From: Pseudomonas batumici
Lineage (GTDB): Bacteria; Pseudomonadota; Gammaproteobacteria; Pseudomonadales; Pseudomonadaceae
Direction: 5' to 3'
Assembly: GCF_000820515.1 (NCBI RefSeq)
Contig: NZ_JXDG01000031.1
Location: 51,464 to 115,463, forward strand
DNA length: 64,000 nt
Both the position numbers and the translations under genes were made by a program. Below the pieces are notes generated by a model that saw only the letters and a list, made by a program, of their open reading frames with translations, was not told the origin of the DNA and made no database searches. This document shows, one piece after another, positions 1-9,422 of this stretch (the first letter of the stretch is position 1; every line of letters begins with the position of its first letter).

Positions 1-463
1 CGACGTAACGGTCGCGCGGACGCTTGTCCTCGTAGTCCTTGCCGGCGAACTTGTTGAAGAAACCGAGCTGGCCGAACATCGGTCCGATGCCGCCCATCTG
101 GAACATCACCCACTGGATGGTTTCATAGCGCCGGGCCAGGTCCTTGGACATGAAGCGCCCGGTTTTCTCGGCGAGGTAGATCAGGATCGCCCCGGACTCG
201 AACAACGGCAGCGGCTGGCCGTCGGGACCGTTGGGGTCAATGATGGCCGGGATCTTGTTGTTGGGGCTCAACGAGATGAATTCCGGCGTCAGTTGGTCAT
301 TGCTGGAGAAACTGACCAGGTGCGCCTCATAAGGCAGGCCCAGCTCTTCGAGCATGATCGAAACCTTGACGCCGTTGGGCGTGGGCAACGAGTAGAGCTG
401 GAGTCGGTCAGGATGTTGCGCGGGCCATTTCTGCGTGATGGTGAACTCGGAAAGATCAGTCAT
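1..463 (-). CDS. Glutathione S-transferase family protein (3' end beyond window)
   Basis: The N-terminal 154 residues are present and the reading frame runs off the left edge. The start ATG at 463 begins MTDLSEFTITQ. The stretch YSLPTPNGVKVSIMLEEL is the thioredoxin-fold glutathione-binding start of the Ure2p/YfcG/YghU type of GST, followed by NNKIPAI with the cis-proline and by FESGAIL, whose Glu-Ser contacts the glutathione gamma-glutamyl group. The C-terminal helical domain is only begun. These proteins are cytosolic thiol/disulfide or peroxide-detoxifying enzymes; the substrate cannot be read from the sequence. It lies downstream of dnaE2 on the same strand, about 100 bp away, and probably has its own promoter. 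Confidence 0.88.
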   Translation of the reverse strand, partial: MTDLSEFTITQKWPAQHPDRLQLYSLPTPNGVKVSIMLEELGLPYEAHLVSFSSNDQLTPEFISLSPNNKIPAIIDPNGPDGQPLPLFESGAILIYLAEKTGRFMSKDLARRYETIQWVMFQMGGIGPMFGQLGFFNKFAGKDYEDKRPRDRYV

Positions 464-519
464 GGAAGGCTTCCAGCAAGCGGCAGGGAATGCGACAGCG
501 GATCGACGGGTGATCCGTT

Positions 520-552
520 CGGCGAATGATTATAGGCATAATCTGTTCGCCG
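520..552. other. Imperfect hairpin between dnaE2 and the GST gene
   Basis: Outer arms CGGCGAA (520-526) and TTCGCCG (546-552) enclose inner arms GATTAT (528-533) and ATAATC (538-543). It lies just past the dnaE2 stop. No T-run follows in the minus direction, so a classical terminator is not established. On the minus strand the inner part reads TATAAT and could instead be a -10 box for the GST gene, but no good -35 was found. Confidence 0.35.
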
Positions 553-560
553 GAGCGTCG

Positions 561-3500
561 TCAGCGGAAATCCCGGCTGCGCACGGTGATATCGGCCAAC
601 ATCGAGCCCAGGTCGCTCAAGCGCCCGGCAATCACATGCCGCACCTCGCCCTCGGTTTCCAGGCGTCCGTCGACTTTCAGCAACTGCGCGCCCACCAGCA
701 CTTGCCGTTGCCGCTCGGCCAGGTCGCGCCAGACCACCACGTTGACGTTGCCGAATTCATCCTCAAGGGTGACAAAGGTCACCCCACTGGCCGTGCCCGG
801 TCGCTGGCGCCCGGTGACCAGGCCGACAATGCTCACCGGCCGGCCGTGTTCGACGTCCAGCAGCTCCCGCGAACTGCGACAGCGCAAGGCTTGCAGCTGC
901 CCGCGCAACAAGGCCAGCGGGTGCGGGCCCAAGGTCGTGCCGAGGCTGGCGTAATCCGCTTGCAGGTCCTCGCCGACACTCGGGCGCGGCAAGGCCACCG
1001 GGGGTTCGGTCGCCCTCGATAACCCGGCAAACAAGCCCAACTGCCGCTCGACCCCCGCCACTTCCCAGCGCGCCCGGTAACGATGGCCCGACAGGCCACG
1101 CAAGGCGCCAGCATCAGCCAGGAGTTCCTGGGCCCGGGTATCGAGCCGCGCCCGCTCGCCGAGGTCGGCGATATCCTCGAAATCCCCGGCCCCGCGGGCC
1201 TCTTCGATGCGCAGCGCATCCTCCTCGCGAAACCCGCGAATCATCCGCAAGCCCAGGCGCAACGCTGGCTGCGGACCTTCACTCGGCTCCAGGCTGCAAT
1301 CCCAGGCGCTGGCCCGGACATCCACCGGGCGAATCTGCAAGTGGTGACGACGGGCATCCTGGAGGATCTGGTCCGGGCTGTAGAAGCCCATCGGCCAACT
1401 GTTGATCAGCGCACAGGCGAACGCCGCCGGCTCATGGCACTTCAACCAGCAACTGGCGTAGGTCAGCAAGGCGAAGCTGGCGGCATGGGACTCGGGAAAA
1501 CCGTAACTGCCAAAACCCTTGATCTGTTCGAAGATCTGCGCGGCGAACTCCGGAGGATAACCGTTTTTCGCCATGCCCCCGGCCAGCCGCAGGCGGTGCG
1601 GTTCAAGCCCGCCATGGCGCTTCCAGGCGGCCATGGAACGGCGCAACTGATCGGCCTCGCCCGGGGTGTAGTTCGCCGCTACCACGGCAATCTGCATGAC
1701 CTGTTCCTGAAACAGCGGCACCCCCAGGGTGCGTTTCAGGACCTCTTCAAGCGCCGGTGACGGATAGGTCTCGGGCTCCACCTTGTGGCGGCGCCGCAGG
1801 TACGGATGCACCATCCCGCCCTGGATCGGCCCCGGCCGGACAATCGCCACTTCGATCACCAGGTCATAGAAATTCTCCGGTTTGAGCCGTGGCAGCATCG
1901 ACATCTGGGCCCGCGATTCGATCTGGAAGACCCCGATGGTGTCGGCCCGGCCGATCATCGCGTAGGTCGGCTTATCGTCCGGCGGAATGCTGGCCAGCGT
2001 CCAGCGCGGCCCGCCGCGATACTGCTGCACCAGGTCGAAACAACGGCGCAGCGCGCTGAGCATGCCCAGGGCCAGGACATCGACCTTGAGCAAACCGACC
2101 TTGTCCAGGTCGTCCTTGTCCCACTGGATAATGGTGCGCTCAGCCATGGCGGCGTTTTCCACCGGCACCAGGGTGTCCAGCGGCTGCTCGGAAATCACGA
2201 AGCCCCCCGGATGCTGGGACAGGTGCCGGGGAAAACCGATCAGTTGCCGGGTCAGCCCCAGCACCCGGCGCAGCACCGGGCTGTCGGGGTCGAAACCGCT
2301 TTCGCGCAGCCGTTCGGGCGCCGGCGGTTCATCGCTCCAATGACCACAGGCATCGGCCAGGGCATTGATCTGGTCCGGCGGCAGGCCCAGTGCCTTGGCC
2401 ACATCCCGCACCGCCCCCGCGCCATGGTAGGTGCTGACCACCGCCGTCAGCGCCGCCCGACCGCGGCCATAGCGCTGGAACACGTATTGCAGCACCTCTT
2501 CGCGGCGATCGTGCTCGAAGTCGACATCGATATCCGGGGGCTCGTTGCGCTCGCGGGACAGGAAGCGCTCGAACAGCATGTTGGTGCGATCCGGGTTCAG
2601 TTCGGTGACCCCCAGGGCATAACACACCACCGAATTCGCCGCCGAACCGCGCCCCTGGCAGAGAATGCCCTGGTCGCGGGCGAAACGGACGATATCCTGC
2701 ACCGTCAGGAAATAGCTGTCGTAGTCCAGCTCGGCGATCAGCGTCAGCTCTTTCTCGATCAACTCGCGGACCCGGGGACTGATCCCCTCGGGCCAACGTC
2801 GCCGGACGCCCTCTTCCGTCAGGTGGCGCAGCCAGGACGTCGGGGTCTGCCCTTGCGGCACCAGCTCACGGGGATACTGGTAACGCAACTGGCCGAGGTC
2901 GAAGGTACAACGCCGGGCAATGACCTGGGTCTCGGCCAGCAAGGCCGCCGGATAGATCCCGCGCAAGGCCTCGAGACTGCGCAGATGCCGCTCGCCATTG
3001 GCATGCAGCTGCTGCCCGGCATCGGCGACCCGGGTGTGCAGGCGAATGGCGGTCATGGTGTCCTGCAGGGCGCGCCGGGCCCGCACGTGCATATGTACAT
3101 CGCCACTGGCCACGGCGGGAATCGCCAGTTCGTCGGCCAGGGCCAGCAACCGTGCCAGACGCTGCTCATCGTCCTGGCCGCAGTGCAGTTCCACCGCCAA
3201 CCACAGGCGTTCGGGAAAATGCTCGCGCAACCAGCGGCCATCGGCTTCGGCGATATTCCGCTCTGGCAGCCACAACACCAGCAACCCGGGCAACGCCTGC
3301 TGGAAATCCGCCCGCAGCACTTGATAGCAGCCTTTTTCCGAGCGCCGCCGGGCCTGGGTGATCAGTCGGCAAAGGGCCTGGTAGCCCGCCAGGTTTTCCA
3401 CCAGCAACACCACCCGAGGCCCGTTCTCGATCTGCATTTCACTGCCGATGATCAACGGCAGGCCGCTCTCCTGCGCGGCCTGCCAGGCCCGGACAATCCC

Positions 3501-3641
3501 GGCCAGGGTGCATTCGTCGGTGATGGCCAGGGCTTGATAACCCTGCTCCCTGGCCCGCTCGAACAACTCCTGGGCGCTGGAAGCCCCGCGCTGGAAACTG
3601 AAGTTCGACAGGCAATGCAGCTCGGCATAGTCGATGCTCAT
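561..3641 (-). CDS. dnaE2: Error-prone DNA polymerase DnaE2 (ImuC)
   Basis: This is a C-family DNA polymerase alpha-subunit paralogue of 1026 residues, the usual DnaE2 length and shorter than replicative DnaE. The PHP domain starts at residue 4 ([12 protein letters not shown]). The polymerase palm carries the [16 protein letters not shown] motif with the metal-binding aspartates at roughly residues 370-385. A C-terminal OB fold includes [18 protein letters not shown]. DnaE2 carries out SOS-induced translesion synthesis with ImuA and ImuB. Its ATG overlaps the imuB stop by four bases (ATGA), so the two are translationally coupled in the lexA2-imuA-imuB-dnaE2 operon. Confidence 0.96.
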   Translation of the reverse strand: MSIDYAELHCLSNFSFQRGASSAQELFERAREQGYQALAITDECTLAGIVRAWQAAQESGLPLIIGSEMQIENGPRVVLLVENLAGYQALCRLITQARRRSEKGCYQVLRADFQQALPGLLVLWLPERNIAEADGRWLREHFPERLWLAVELHCGQDDEQRLARLLALADELAIPAVASGDVHMHVRARRALQDTMTAIRLHTRVADAGQQLHANGERHLRSLEALRGIYPAALLAETQVIARRCTFDLGQLRYQYPRELVPQGQTPTSWLRHLTEEGVRRRWPEGISPRVRELIEKELTLIAELDYDSYFLTVQDIVRFARDQGILCQGRGSAANSVVCYALGVTELNPDRTNMLFERFLSRERNEPPDIDVDFEHDRREEVLQYVFQRYGRGRAALTAVVSTYHGAGAVRDVAKALGLPPDQINALADACGHWSDEPPAPERLRESGFDPDSPVLRRVLGLTRQLIGFPRHLSQHPGGFVISEQPLDTLVPVENAAMAERTIIQWDKDDLDKVGLLKVDVLALGMLSALRRCFDLVQQYRGGPRWTLASIPPDDKPTYAMIGRADTIGVFQIESRAQMSMLPRLKPENFYDLVIEVAIVRPGPIQGGMVHPYLRRRHKVEPETYPSPALEEVLKRTLGVPLFQEQVMQIAVVAANYTPGEADQLRRSMAAWKRHGGLEPHRLRLAGGMAKNGYPPEFAAQIFEQIKGFGSYGFPESHAASFALLTYASCWLKCHEPAAFACALINSWPMGFYSPDQILQDARRHHLQIRPVDVRASAWDCSLEPSEGPQPALRLGLRMIRGFREEDALRIEEARGAGDFEDIADLGERARLDTRAQELLADAGALRGLSGHRYRARWEVAGVERQLGLFAGLSRATEPPVALPRPSVGEDLQADYASLGTTLGPHPLALLRGQLQALRCRSSRELLDVEHGRPVSIVGLVTGRQRPGTASGVTFVTLEDEFGNVNVVVWRDLAERQRQVLVGAQLLKVDGRLETEGEVRHVIAGRLSDLGSMLADITVRSRDFR

Positions 3642-5056
3642 GCGAACCAGCCCTGCAGCAGCAACGGGCCGCTTTCACCCACCGTGCGATAGGCCCAGGC
3701 GTGCCGCCCGGCACGGGTCTCGACCAAATAATAGTCGCGGCGGATATCCGCACCGTCCCACCAGCCCGACTCGATCCGCTCCGGCCCCAGCAGGACCCGC
3801 GCCGCCTGTTCGGGCAGTGGCAACGGTTCCTTGAGCAACCAGCCGGGACGCAACGGCCCGCTCTCGGCCAGCGGACCGGGCGTGCTCGCCGACAGCGGCT
3901 GCCAGGCACATTCGGGACGGTGATCGGCCTGGAAACACAGGCCCTGCACCGCGTCATCCCCCAGCCGGGCACGCAAGCGCTCGCGCAGTTGCTCCCAGGG
4001 CAAGGACTGTTGCGGGCGCTCGTCGAACAGTTCGCGGTGTTGCGGGACAAAGGCCGGCAAGTCCTCGGCCTCCAGGCGAAAGCCGCGTACCGCCGACTCG
4101 ACCTGGACCTGCTCCAGCCGCCCACGGGCCAGTTCGAAGAGCATCGCCGGATCACGTTCGGCACTCAGCAGGCCGACCTTGATCCGCGTGTCCGCAATCC
4201 CGGCATGTTCCAGGATCAGTTCGAAACGCTGCACGCCGCTGTCACGTCCACAGAGAAATGCCGACAGGTCCCCGGTCAGGCGCCGCAAGGGAAACAGCAG
4301 GGCTTGGTGCGAAGTCACGTCGAAATTCAGCTCGATCCGCGCCGCGAAGCGATCCGGCGGCAGGTAGAACGCCAGGGCCAGCGGTCGCTCGCCGAGCAAG
4401 GTGTCGAGGTGCTTGAGCAACGACGCCTCGAAGCGCCGGGCCAGGCTATGCCGGGGCAAGGCCAGCACCTGGTCCAGGGTCCGCAGCCCCATGCGCGACA
4501 AGGCCGTGGCCGCGTCTTTTTCCAGCCCGGCCCGGTCGATCGGCATCGGCCCCAGGGCCTGGCGCAGGGCTTCATCGTCCACCAGCGCAAGGCCATCGTA
4601 GGCATTGGCCAGGACCCTGGCCGCCGCCGGATTCGGAGCGACGACAATCCGGTGACGAAAACCCAGGTCGCTCAGTTCCTTGCGCAGGCGTGCTTCCAGC
4701 TGCGGCCAGGGGCCGAACAAGCCCAGGCTGGATTCGATCTCGAACAGCAAGGCGCGGGGATAACGCAGGCTGACCTGGGAGCTGAACCGATAGGCCCAGG
4801 CGGCGAGAAACTGTTGCCACTGCTCGATTTCAGCGGGGTCGTATTCGGCGCTGGCAAACGCCTTGGTCAGGGCATGGGCGGCGGTCAACGATTGCCCGGG
4901 ACGCAGGCCCAGGGCCCGGGCCGCCGCGTTCACCGCCTGTATCACCCGGCGTTGCGGCGACCCCGTCAGCAGCGCCAGCGGCGCTTCAGGTTCCGGGGTA
5001 CGGCGCAGCACACCGTCCAAGGCCAATTGCGGAAAAACAATGCAAACCCAACGCAT
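3638..5056 (-). CDS. imuB: ImuB, catalytically inactive Y-family polymerase-like mutasome protein
   Basis: The protein has 472 residues from the start [15 protein letters not shown]. An upstream in-frame extension exists but would run into imuA; the chosen ATG lies 7 bases past the imuA stop, which fits an operon. The fold is Y-family polymerase, but the N-terminal acidic metal ligands of active Pol IV/V (the DMDAFYAS type) are absent, as is normal for ImuB. In other bacteria ImuB is a scaffold that contacts the beta clamp, ImuA and DnaE2. It is a partner for the neighbouring polymerase and should be induced with it by DNA damage. Confidence 0.93.
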   Translation of the reverse strand: MRWVCIVFPQLALDGVLRRTPEPEAPLALLTGSPQRRVIQAVNAAARALGLRPGQSLTAAHALTKAFASAEYDPAEIEQWQQFLAAWAYRFSSQVSLRYPRALLFEIESSLGLFGPWPQLEARLRKELSDLGFRHRIVVAPNPAAARVLANAYDGLALVDDEALRQALGPMPIDRAGLEKDAATALSRMGLRTLDQVLALPRHSLARRFEASLLKHLDTLLGERPLALAFYLPPDRFAARIELNFDVTSHQALLFPLRRLTGDLSAFLCGRDSGVQRFELILEHAGIADTRIKVGLLSAERDPAMLFELARGRLEQVQVESAVRGFRLEAEDLPAFVPQHRELFDERPQQSLPWEQLRERLRARLGDDAVQGLCFQADHRPECAWQPLSASTPGPLAESGPLRPGWLLKEPLPLPEQAARVLLGPERIESGWWDGADIRRDYYLVETRAGRHAWAYRTVGESGPLLLQGWFA

Positions 5057-5063
5057 GCCGACC

Positions 5064-5684
5064 TCAATGCCCTGTGTTGAAGGCAATCGGTGCCGAATGC
5101 GCCAGCCCGCCCCGGCACTTGAGCACGCGCAACTGGGCGGGCCGGCCTTCGACGGCAAGCCGCAGGGCCGCCGGTGACGGATTGATCGCCTCCTCCAGCG
5201 AGCGGTAGGCGAAGGCCAGGGTCTGGCCGCTTTCCGCCGCCACCTGCAAACGCCGCAAGGCCCGGTCGTCGACCTGTTGCGGCCAGCACAGCACCGCCCC
5301 GCAACTGCCGGAGCGCAGGCACTGTTCGGCCGCCCACAAGGCATCACGCGCTGCCGCCTGGATCACCGACAACTGCCGCAGGTCCACACCCGCGCTCAAC
5401 CACGCCTGGGGATAGGGCACATGGGGCGGCGCCACCAGGACGATCCGTTCGCCCCGGGCGGACAGGCGCGCCAGGGTCGGCCAGACCAGTTGCAACTCAC
5501 CGACACCCTCGCCGGCGATCAGGATTTCGCTCAAGGCCGACTCTGGCCAGCCGCCACCGGGCAATACCGCATCCAGCGCGGCATGCCCGGTCGATGGCAG
5601 GCGGGGGGCCTGTACCGCGGGCCGACCTTTCCAGACCCGGCGCTCGTTCAGCAGCGAATCCAGTGCAACCACGGCGCCCATCAC
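5064..5684 (-). CDS. imuA: ImuA, RecA/SulA-like mutasome accessory protein
   Basis: The 206-residue protein matches ImuA (often labelled SulA-like or translesion accessory protein). It contains a truncated RecA-like core: VLPGGGWPESALSEIL at about residues 40-55, then a hydrophobic strand ERIVLVAPPHVPYPQAW. The canonical Walker A GK[ST] is missing. ImuA is required for DnaE2-dependent mutagenesis and bridges RecA and ImuB. The start overlaps the end of lexA2 by four bases and the stop is 7 bases before imuB. It is distinct from true SulA, which is much shorter. Confidence 0.9.
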   Translation of the reverse strand: MMGAVVALDSLLNERRVWKGRPAVQAPRLPSTGHAALDAVLPGGGWPESALSEILIAGEGVGELQLVWPTLARLSARGERIVLVAPPHVPYPQAWLSAGVDLRQLSVIQAAARDALWAAEQCLRSGSCGAVLCWPQQVDDRALRRLQVAAESGQTLAFAYRSLEEAINPSPAALRLAVEGRPAQLRVLKCRGGLAHSAPIAFNTGH

Positions 5685-6301
5685 CCTGGCCTCACCAGGC
5701 CGCAGAACACGCCTTCGATGGCCAGTTCCTGATGCTCGGGGTCGATGACGATCGGCTCATAGGCCGGATTGCGCGCCAACAGGCGGATGCCCGTGGCACT
5801 GCGTTCGAAGCGCTTGATGGTGACCTCGCCGTCGAGCCGGGCCACGACGATCTGGCCGTTGCGCACCTCGCCCGTACGGCGTACCGCCACCAGGTCACCG
5901 TCGAGAATCCCATCGCCGATCATCGAGTCGCCCTGCACCCGCAGCAGGTAATCCGGTGTGCGGGAAAACAGCGTCGGGTCGAGCAGCAGCCGGCGATCCA
6001 CCTGGGCATCGACATCGATGGGCCGCCCCGCCGCCACCCGGCCCAGCAGCGGAATATCCAGCAACTCGGCCCGGGGCGCCTGATCGAGCAGGCGGATGCC
6101 CCGCGCCTGATGGGCATTGACCTCGATAAAGCCGGCCTCGGCCAAGGCCACCACGTGCTTGCGCGCCACGCTGCGGGAGGCGAAACCGAAGGCCTCGGCG
6201 ATCTCGGCGAGGCTCGGGGGCTGACCGTTTCGCACGATGCGCTCGCGGATGAAGGTCAGGATGGCGGTACGGCGGGGGCTTAAAGTCGTCATGGAGTACA
6301 T
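5681..6301 (-). CDS. lexA2: LexA2 repressor/autoprotease of the mutasome operon
   Basis: This is a LexA-family repressor of 206 residues. The N-terminal winged helix (SPRRTAILTFIRERIVRNG, then PSLAEIAEAFGFAS) differs from the main LexA. The Ala-Gly cleavage site lies in GRVAAGRPID, the catalytic Ser in GDSMIGDGILDGD and the catalytic Lys in VARLDGEVTIKRFE. I chose the ATG at 6301 because GGAG lies 5 bases before it; that Shine-Dalgarno is itself half of the operator. The ATG at 6292 (MTTLSPRR) is a close alternative and would remove three residues. RecA-stimulated self-cleavage is expected to derepress the whole operon, including itself. Confidence 0.93.
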   Translation of the reverse strand: MYSMTTLSPRRTAILTFIRERIVRNGQPPSLAEIAEAFGFASRSVARKHVVALAEAGFIEVNAHQARGIRLLDQAPRAELLDIPLLGRVAAGRPIDVDAQVDRRLLLDPTLFSRTPDYLLRVQGDSMIGDGILDGDLVAVRRTGEVRNGQIVVARLDGEVTIKRFERSATGIRLLARNPAYEPIVIDPEHQELAIEGVFCGLVRPG

Positions 6302-6310
6302 TTGTACTCC
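6293..6310. promoter_or_regulatory. LexA2-type operator
   Basis: GGAGTACATTTGTACTCC is an 18-bp inverted repeat with perfect 7-bp arms and core GTAC-N4-GTAC. The known LexA2 box of Pseudomonas putida has the related GTAC-N4 spacing and differs from the CTG-N10-CAG box of LexA1. It overlaps the start region of lexA2, so bound repressor would block the ribosome-binding area as well as transcription. Confidence 0.8.
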
Positions 6311-6541
6311 TGTGAGATTTTCCTGACAAGAGCCGTCAGTCAGAGACAGGACCCCGGGCGCCACGACGCCGTGAAAACCGAATGGCCGGGCCCGGATGGC
6401 ATCACCGGCATTCGTTTTAATGTACGAATAAAACTACAGAACTATCCCACATATAAAACACTGTAAGAATTTTCTACAGACATTATCAAGACACTTTCAA
6501 AGCCCGCCCCTGAAACTTTCATAAAATTAATAACCTCAACA

Positions 6542-6569
6542 TTGAAAAACAAAATCACCTTGCTATATT
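6542..6569 (+). promoter_or_regulatory. Probable sigma70 promoter of the RiPP-like locus
   Basis: TTGAAA (6542-6547) and TATATT (6564-6569) are separated by 16 bases in an AT-rich stretch (about 6410-6600) that contrasts with the GC-rich surroundings. It lies about 90 bases before the small ORF at 6659. The rest of 6365-6540 shows nothing else supportable. Confidence 0.5.
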
Positions 6570-6658
6570 CACTCGCACATCCCTCTTGTTAAAACAGCCT
6601 TCCGGCCTGTTATTTCGCCTTGTGCCCTAAAAGTTTCAACCGTTATCTGGAGATCACC

Positions 6659-6916
6659 ATGCCCGCGTCCAATACAAACAATCAGGAACGTCTCGCCGCT
6701 ATTCTGGGGCGCGCAATCAGGGACGAGTCATTCGCCAAGGAGCTGCACAAGCATCCGGCCAATGCCGCCAAATATATGGGCATGATCCTGCGTATCGACG
6801 AGGTGGTGGCGTTCAAGGGCCTGGACGTTGCCCAGTTGGCGACGACCTCGACAATCCTGCGCAGCCCTCTCGCGCCTCACATCACCTTCGACCAGCAGCG
6901 GATTCGAATGGATTAA
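6659..6916 (+). CDS. Putative RiPP precursor with NHLP/Os1348-like leader
   Basis: The small protein has 85 residues. CTGGAGA lies 6 bases before the ATG and decides the start. Residues 9-58 (QERLAAILGRAIRDESF, then AKELHKHPANAAKYMG, then LRIDEVVAFKGLDVAQLA) follow the helical pattern of the Os1348/nitrile-hydratase-like leader peptides: a short helix, a -DESFxxxLxxxP- segment and a second helix. The tail after about residue 60 (TSTILRSPLAPHITFDQQ) would be the core, rich in Pro, Asp, Gln, His and Arg and lacking Cys. The next gene on the strand encodes an HExxH-type peptide-modifying enzyme. The leader family is recognised by pattern only; there is no obvious double-glycine site. Secretion and product are unknown. 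Confidence 0.65.
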   Translation: MPASNTNNQERLAAILGRAIRDESFAKELHKHPANAAKYMGMILRIDEVVAFKGLDVAQLATTSTILRSPLAPHITFDQQRIRMD

Positions 6917-6946
6917 ACCTGCGCAAACACGCTTGATGTATCACAA

Positions 6947-7026
6947 GGGTAGTGATCGTGAAGTTATTACCCCGCCACTGCCGTGAATCAATTCCCACGG
7001 ACGGTTATTGATTCCCGCCACTACCC
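6947..7026 (+). other. Nested inverted repeats between precursor and hydroxylase genes
   Basis: GGGTAGTG (6947-6954) pairs with CACTACCC (7019-7026). Inside them GAATCAAT (6985-6992) pairs with ATTGATTC (7007-7014). The 195-bp gap 6917-7111 holds nothing else recognisable. The structure could attenuate transcription so that precursor exceeds enzyme, or could mark a separate regulatory RNA. The arms are asymmetrically spaced, so folding needs a 30-base bulge. Confidence 0.4.
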
Positions 7027-7111
7027 AAGTACGGTCAAGATTTAAAAATCCAATACGTCTATTTCTTGAAGGCGCGTCATTGCGCGCTCGTCATTCATCG
7101 AGTCAGATCCC

Positions 7112-8269
7112 ATGGACGCCCACATGACCACCCGGCCGCAACCCCAGCTCGACGACCTCTTCCAGCACAACACGTTTTTACCCGACGCCACCCCGGACAG
7201 GTTTCACCGCCTGCTGGATCGGCTCAGCCAGCAGCGCTACAGCACGTTCGCGGCACTCTATGCCGAATGCTTCCAGCGCTTTGAAGGCAGCGCCCGGCTC
7301 AATCCGTTTTTCGCCTGTGCGACGAACCTGATCCTGCTGCCGGTCGCCCAGCGCCGCCTGATCATCAACGACCCGGTGTTCCGGATCTGGATGGCCCTGG
7401 CGTTCCAGCATGCCAACGCGGTACTGAGCGGGCACACGGACAACCCGTCGTCCTTGCAGGGCATGCTGCTGGAACTGCCGGCGGTCCTGCAACGCATCAC
7501 CCAGACAGCGGCCGACCACCAGTACTCGAACCATCCGCCGATCCGGCGTTTCAACGTCGATCCGCTGATCGCCGCCGCGACACCGCCCGGCTATGAATTC
7601 CCCGAGGACGAAAGCACGCGCCGGCAGCTGGAGCGCAGTGGTTACTCCATCCATTTCTTCCGCGACGTGGTCAGCGTCGCCCTGTCACGCATCGCCAACA
7701 CCTGGCCGGCCTGCTACGAGCAGTTCCGGCACCTGGTCAAGCTGATCTGCTACCTGCCCGACGGCACCTTCCGCAGTTGTTCGGCGGCGCGCTATACCGG
7801 CGCCATCCTGTTGTCGGCCAAGGACCACTCGATCCTCGACATCGAGGAGTCACTGGTCCATGAAACGACTCACCAGTTACTGTACAGCCTGGTTGAAGTC
7901 TGCCCGATCATCGATGAACAACGCGCCGGGGAACGCCTGTTCAGCCTGCCCTGGTCCGGCCTGCAGCGCGATCTCCAGGGTTATGCCCATGCCTTTTTCG
8001 CCGCGCTCGCCCAGGTCAAGTACCTGGAGCGCGTGCGTCAGCGCCCGGCCGCGGAGATGCAGCAGGCGGAAGAACGGATGCTCGGTATCCTGCGTGGCCT
8101 GCTCAAGGCCCTGCCGGAACTCGAGGCCTGCGACGACTTCTCGCCCCGTGGGCGGATCCTCCTGGACAATCTCGCCCAGGAGGTGCATGCCCTGCGCAAC
8201 CGCCATGCCGGCCTGCTGAGCCGCCCCACAACAGTAGGTCCCCGCTCGGCCCTGGGCATGGCCATGTAG
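7112..8269 (+). CDS. HExxH-type putative peptide beta-hydroxylase (RiPP-modifying)
   Basis: The protein has 385 residues (an ATG at 7124 is an alternative start). The key motif is HETTHQLLYSLVEV at about residues 250-263, followed by FSLPWSGLQRDLQGYAHAFFA at about 275-297. That second element, with Pro-Trp then a downstream His in GYAHAF, is the arrangement of the HEXXH-motif peptide-modification family (alpha-ketoglutarate/iron peptide beta-hydroxylases), where the two HExxH histidines and the later His bind iron. It is not a typical zinc protease: there is no signal peptide and no prodomain. It sits 195 bp after a leader-type precursor, which supports post-translational hydroxylation of that peptide. 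Which residue is modified cannot be read. No transporter or protease gene is adjacent. Confidence 0.72.
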   Translation: MDAHMTTRPQPQLDDLFQHNTFLPDATPDRFHRLLDRLSQQRYSTFAALYAECFQRFEGSARLNPFFACATNLILLPVAQRRLIINDPVFRIWMALAFQHANAVLSGHTDNPSSLQGMLLELPAVLQRITQTAADHQYSNHPPIRRFNVDPLIAAATPPGYEFPEDESTRRQLERSGYSIHFFRDVVSVALSRIANTWPACYEQFRHLVKLICYLPDGTFRSCSAARYTGAILLSAKDHSILDIEESLVHETTHQLLYSLVEVCPIIDEQRAGERLFSLPWSGLQRDLQGYAHAFFAALAQVKYLERVRQRPAAEMQQAEERMLGILRGLLKALPELEACDDFSPRGRILLDNLAQEVHALRNRHAGLLSRPTTVGPRSALGMAM

Positions 8270-8290
8270 GCGCCGCCCATGGCGTGTGGC

Positions 8291-9307
8291 CTAGTTGGGA
8301 TCGAGCAAGCCGCCCGCCCAGTTGCGCGACACCCGGCTGCCGGTGAACTTCGCCACCACCGAGCCCTGCGCTATCAGGCGGTCCCGGTAGCGGGTGACCA
8401 TCCGCCCGGCCTGGGCTGCGTGCAGGATCACTTCGGAAGAGGCGTCCCCCGGACGCCCGAGGATCCGGGCAAACCGTTGCCCCTCCTCGACGAAGTCGCC
8501 CAGTTCCTTTTCGAAGACCAGCACCCCGGGCCGTGGCGCCAGAATCGTCTCCATATGCCCCATCTCCACCGCTTGCACCGGCCACTGTGCCAGCGGCCGT
8601 ACCTCGTCGATCACCCCGACGCTACACAACCAGGCGTACAAGCCGTCGGCATCCTGCCCGGCCAGGCGATCGCTGACATCGGCCTGGCCGCGCAACTCCA
8701 GGGTGGCGGCGAAACGCTGCGCGGTATCGCCGTCGCGTAGCCAGGGCGCGATGAGGGTTTCCTCGAAAGAACCGTCACCGCCCTCATCCCAGATAATCGC
8801 CAGGTCCATCTTCAGCGCCGCCGCCAGCGCCCGGCCCCTGGGCCAGAACGCACGATGGACATAGACATAGGGCAGCGCTTCGTCATCGGTATGCAGGTCG
8901 AGCACCAGGTCCGCCGTGGCCGCCAGTTCCACCAGGCTTTTTTGCCAGTGCTGGACATTGGTCGCCGGCCGCCGCAACGCCTGCGACTGGTCGAACGAGC
9001 GGTTGAAATTCTGCCCGGTGGCGTCATGAAAACGCCCGAGAATCCGCCCCTGGCGGAACTGCCCGATGCCCAGCGGGTTGGCCTGTGGCACCAGCGTCAC
9101 GCTGCCCTTGAGACGACCCTCCGACTCGGCTTGCCGAAGGCGCGGCATCAGCAGGTGCAGCACCAGCATGCCGGCGATTTCATCGGCATGCACCCCGGCC
9201 TGCACATGCACCTTCGGGCCGTTGCCGGCGCCGTCGAAACGCCAGGCGCCAACCCGCAGGTCCTCGCCGTTGTTACCCCGGACATTGAACGAAATATCCT
9301 GCGCCAT
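8291..9307 (-). CDS. Succinylglutamate desuccinylase/aspartoacylase-family amidohydrolase
   Basis: The 338-residue protein has the M14-like zinc carboxypeptidase fold of AstE/aspartoacylase. HVQAGVHADEIAGM at about residues 35-48 supplies the H-x2-E zinc ligands, and LVLDLHTDDEALPYVYVH near residue 135 supplies the third His. The family removes acyl groups from N-acyl amino acids. The gene is transcribed away from the TetR gene at 9423, with a palindromic operator between, and lies beside arginine-catabolic genes. An N-acyl-amino-acid substrate linked to arginine breakdown is therefore likely but unproven. It is not in an ast operon, so it should not be called astE. Confidence 0.82.
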   Translation of the reverse strand: MAQDISFNVRGNNGEDLRVGAWRFDGAGNGPKVHVQAGVHADEIAGMLVLHLLMPRLRQAESEGRLKGSVTLVPQANPLGIGQFRQGRILGRFHDATGQNFNRSFDQSQALRRPATNVQHWQKSLVELAATADLVLDLHTDDEALPYVYVHRAFWPRGRALAAALKMDLAIIWDEGGDGSFEETLIAPWLRDGDTAQRFAATLELRGQADVSDRLAGQDADGLYAWLCSVGVIDEVRPLAQWPVQAVEMGHMETILAPRPGVLVFEKELGDFVEEGQRFARILGRPGDASSEVILHAAQAGRMVTRYRDRLIAQGSVVAKFTGSRVSRNWAGGLLDPN

Positions 9308-9368
9308 CCCCTTGCCCTCCCCTCATGAGCGTTGAAAATCAGTTCGTCGCCAGCCTCGACAGTGGAAA

Positions 9369-9384
9369 TTGAACGTACGTTCAA
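9369..9384. promoter_or_regulatory. TetR-type operator, perfect palindrome
   Basis: TTGAACGTACGTTCAA is a perfect 16-bp palindrome between two divergent genes, 39 bp before the TetR start and 62 bp before the hydrolase start. Its core TGAAC-N4-GTTCA recurs with at most one change at 15454, 18707 and 31171. Confidence 0.72.
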
Positions 9385-9422
9385 CTAAGCTCGCCGATCT
9401 GGCACCGCATCCAAGGACTCCC

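Noticed and set aside
5064..5684. SulA cell-division inhibitor
   Set aside because: The length, partial RecA-like core and operon with imuB-dnaE2 identify ImuA.
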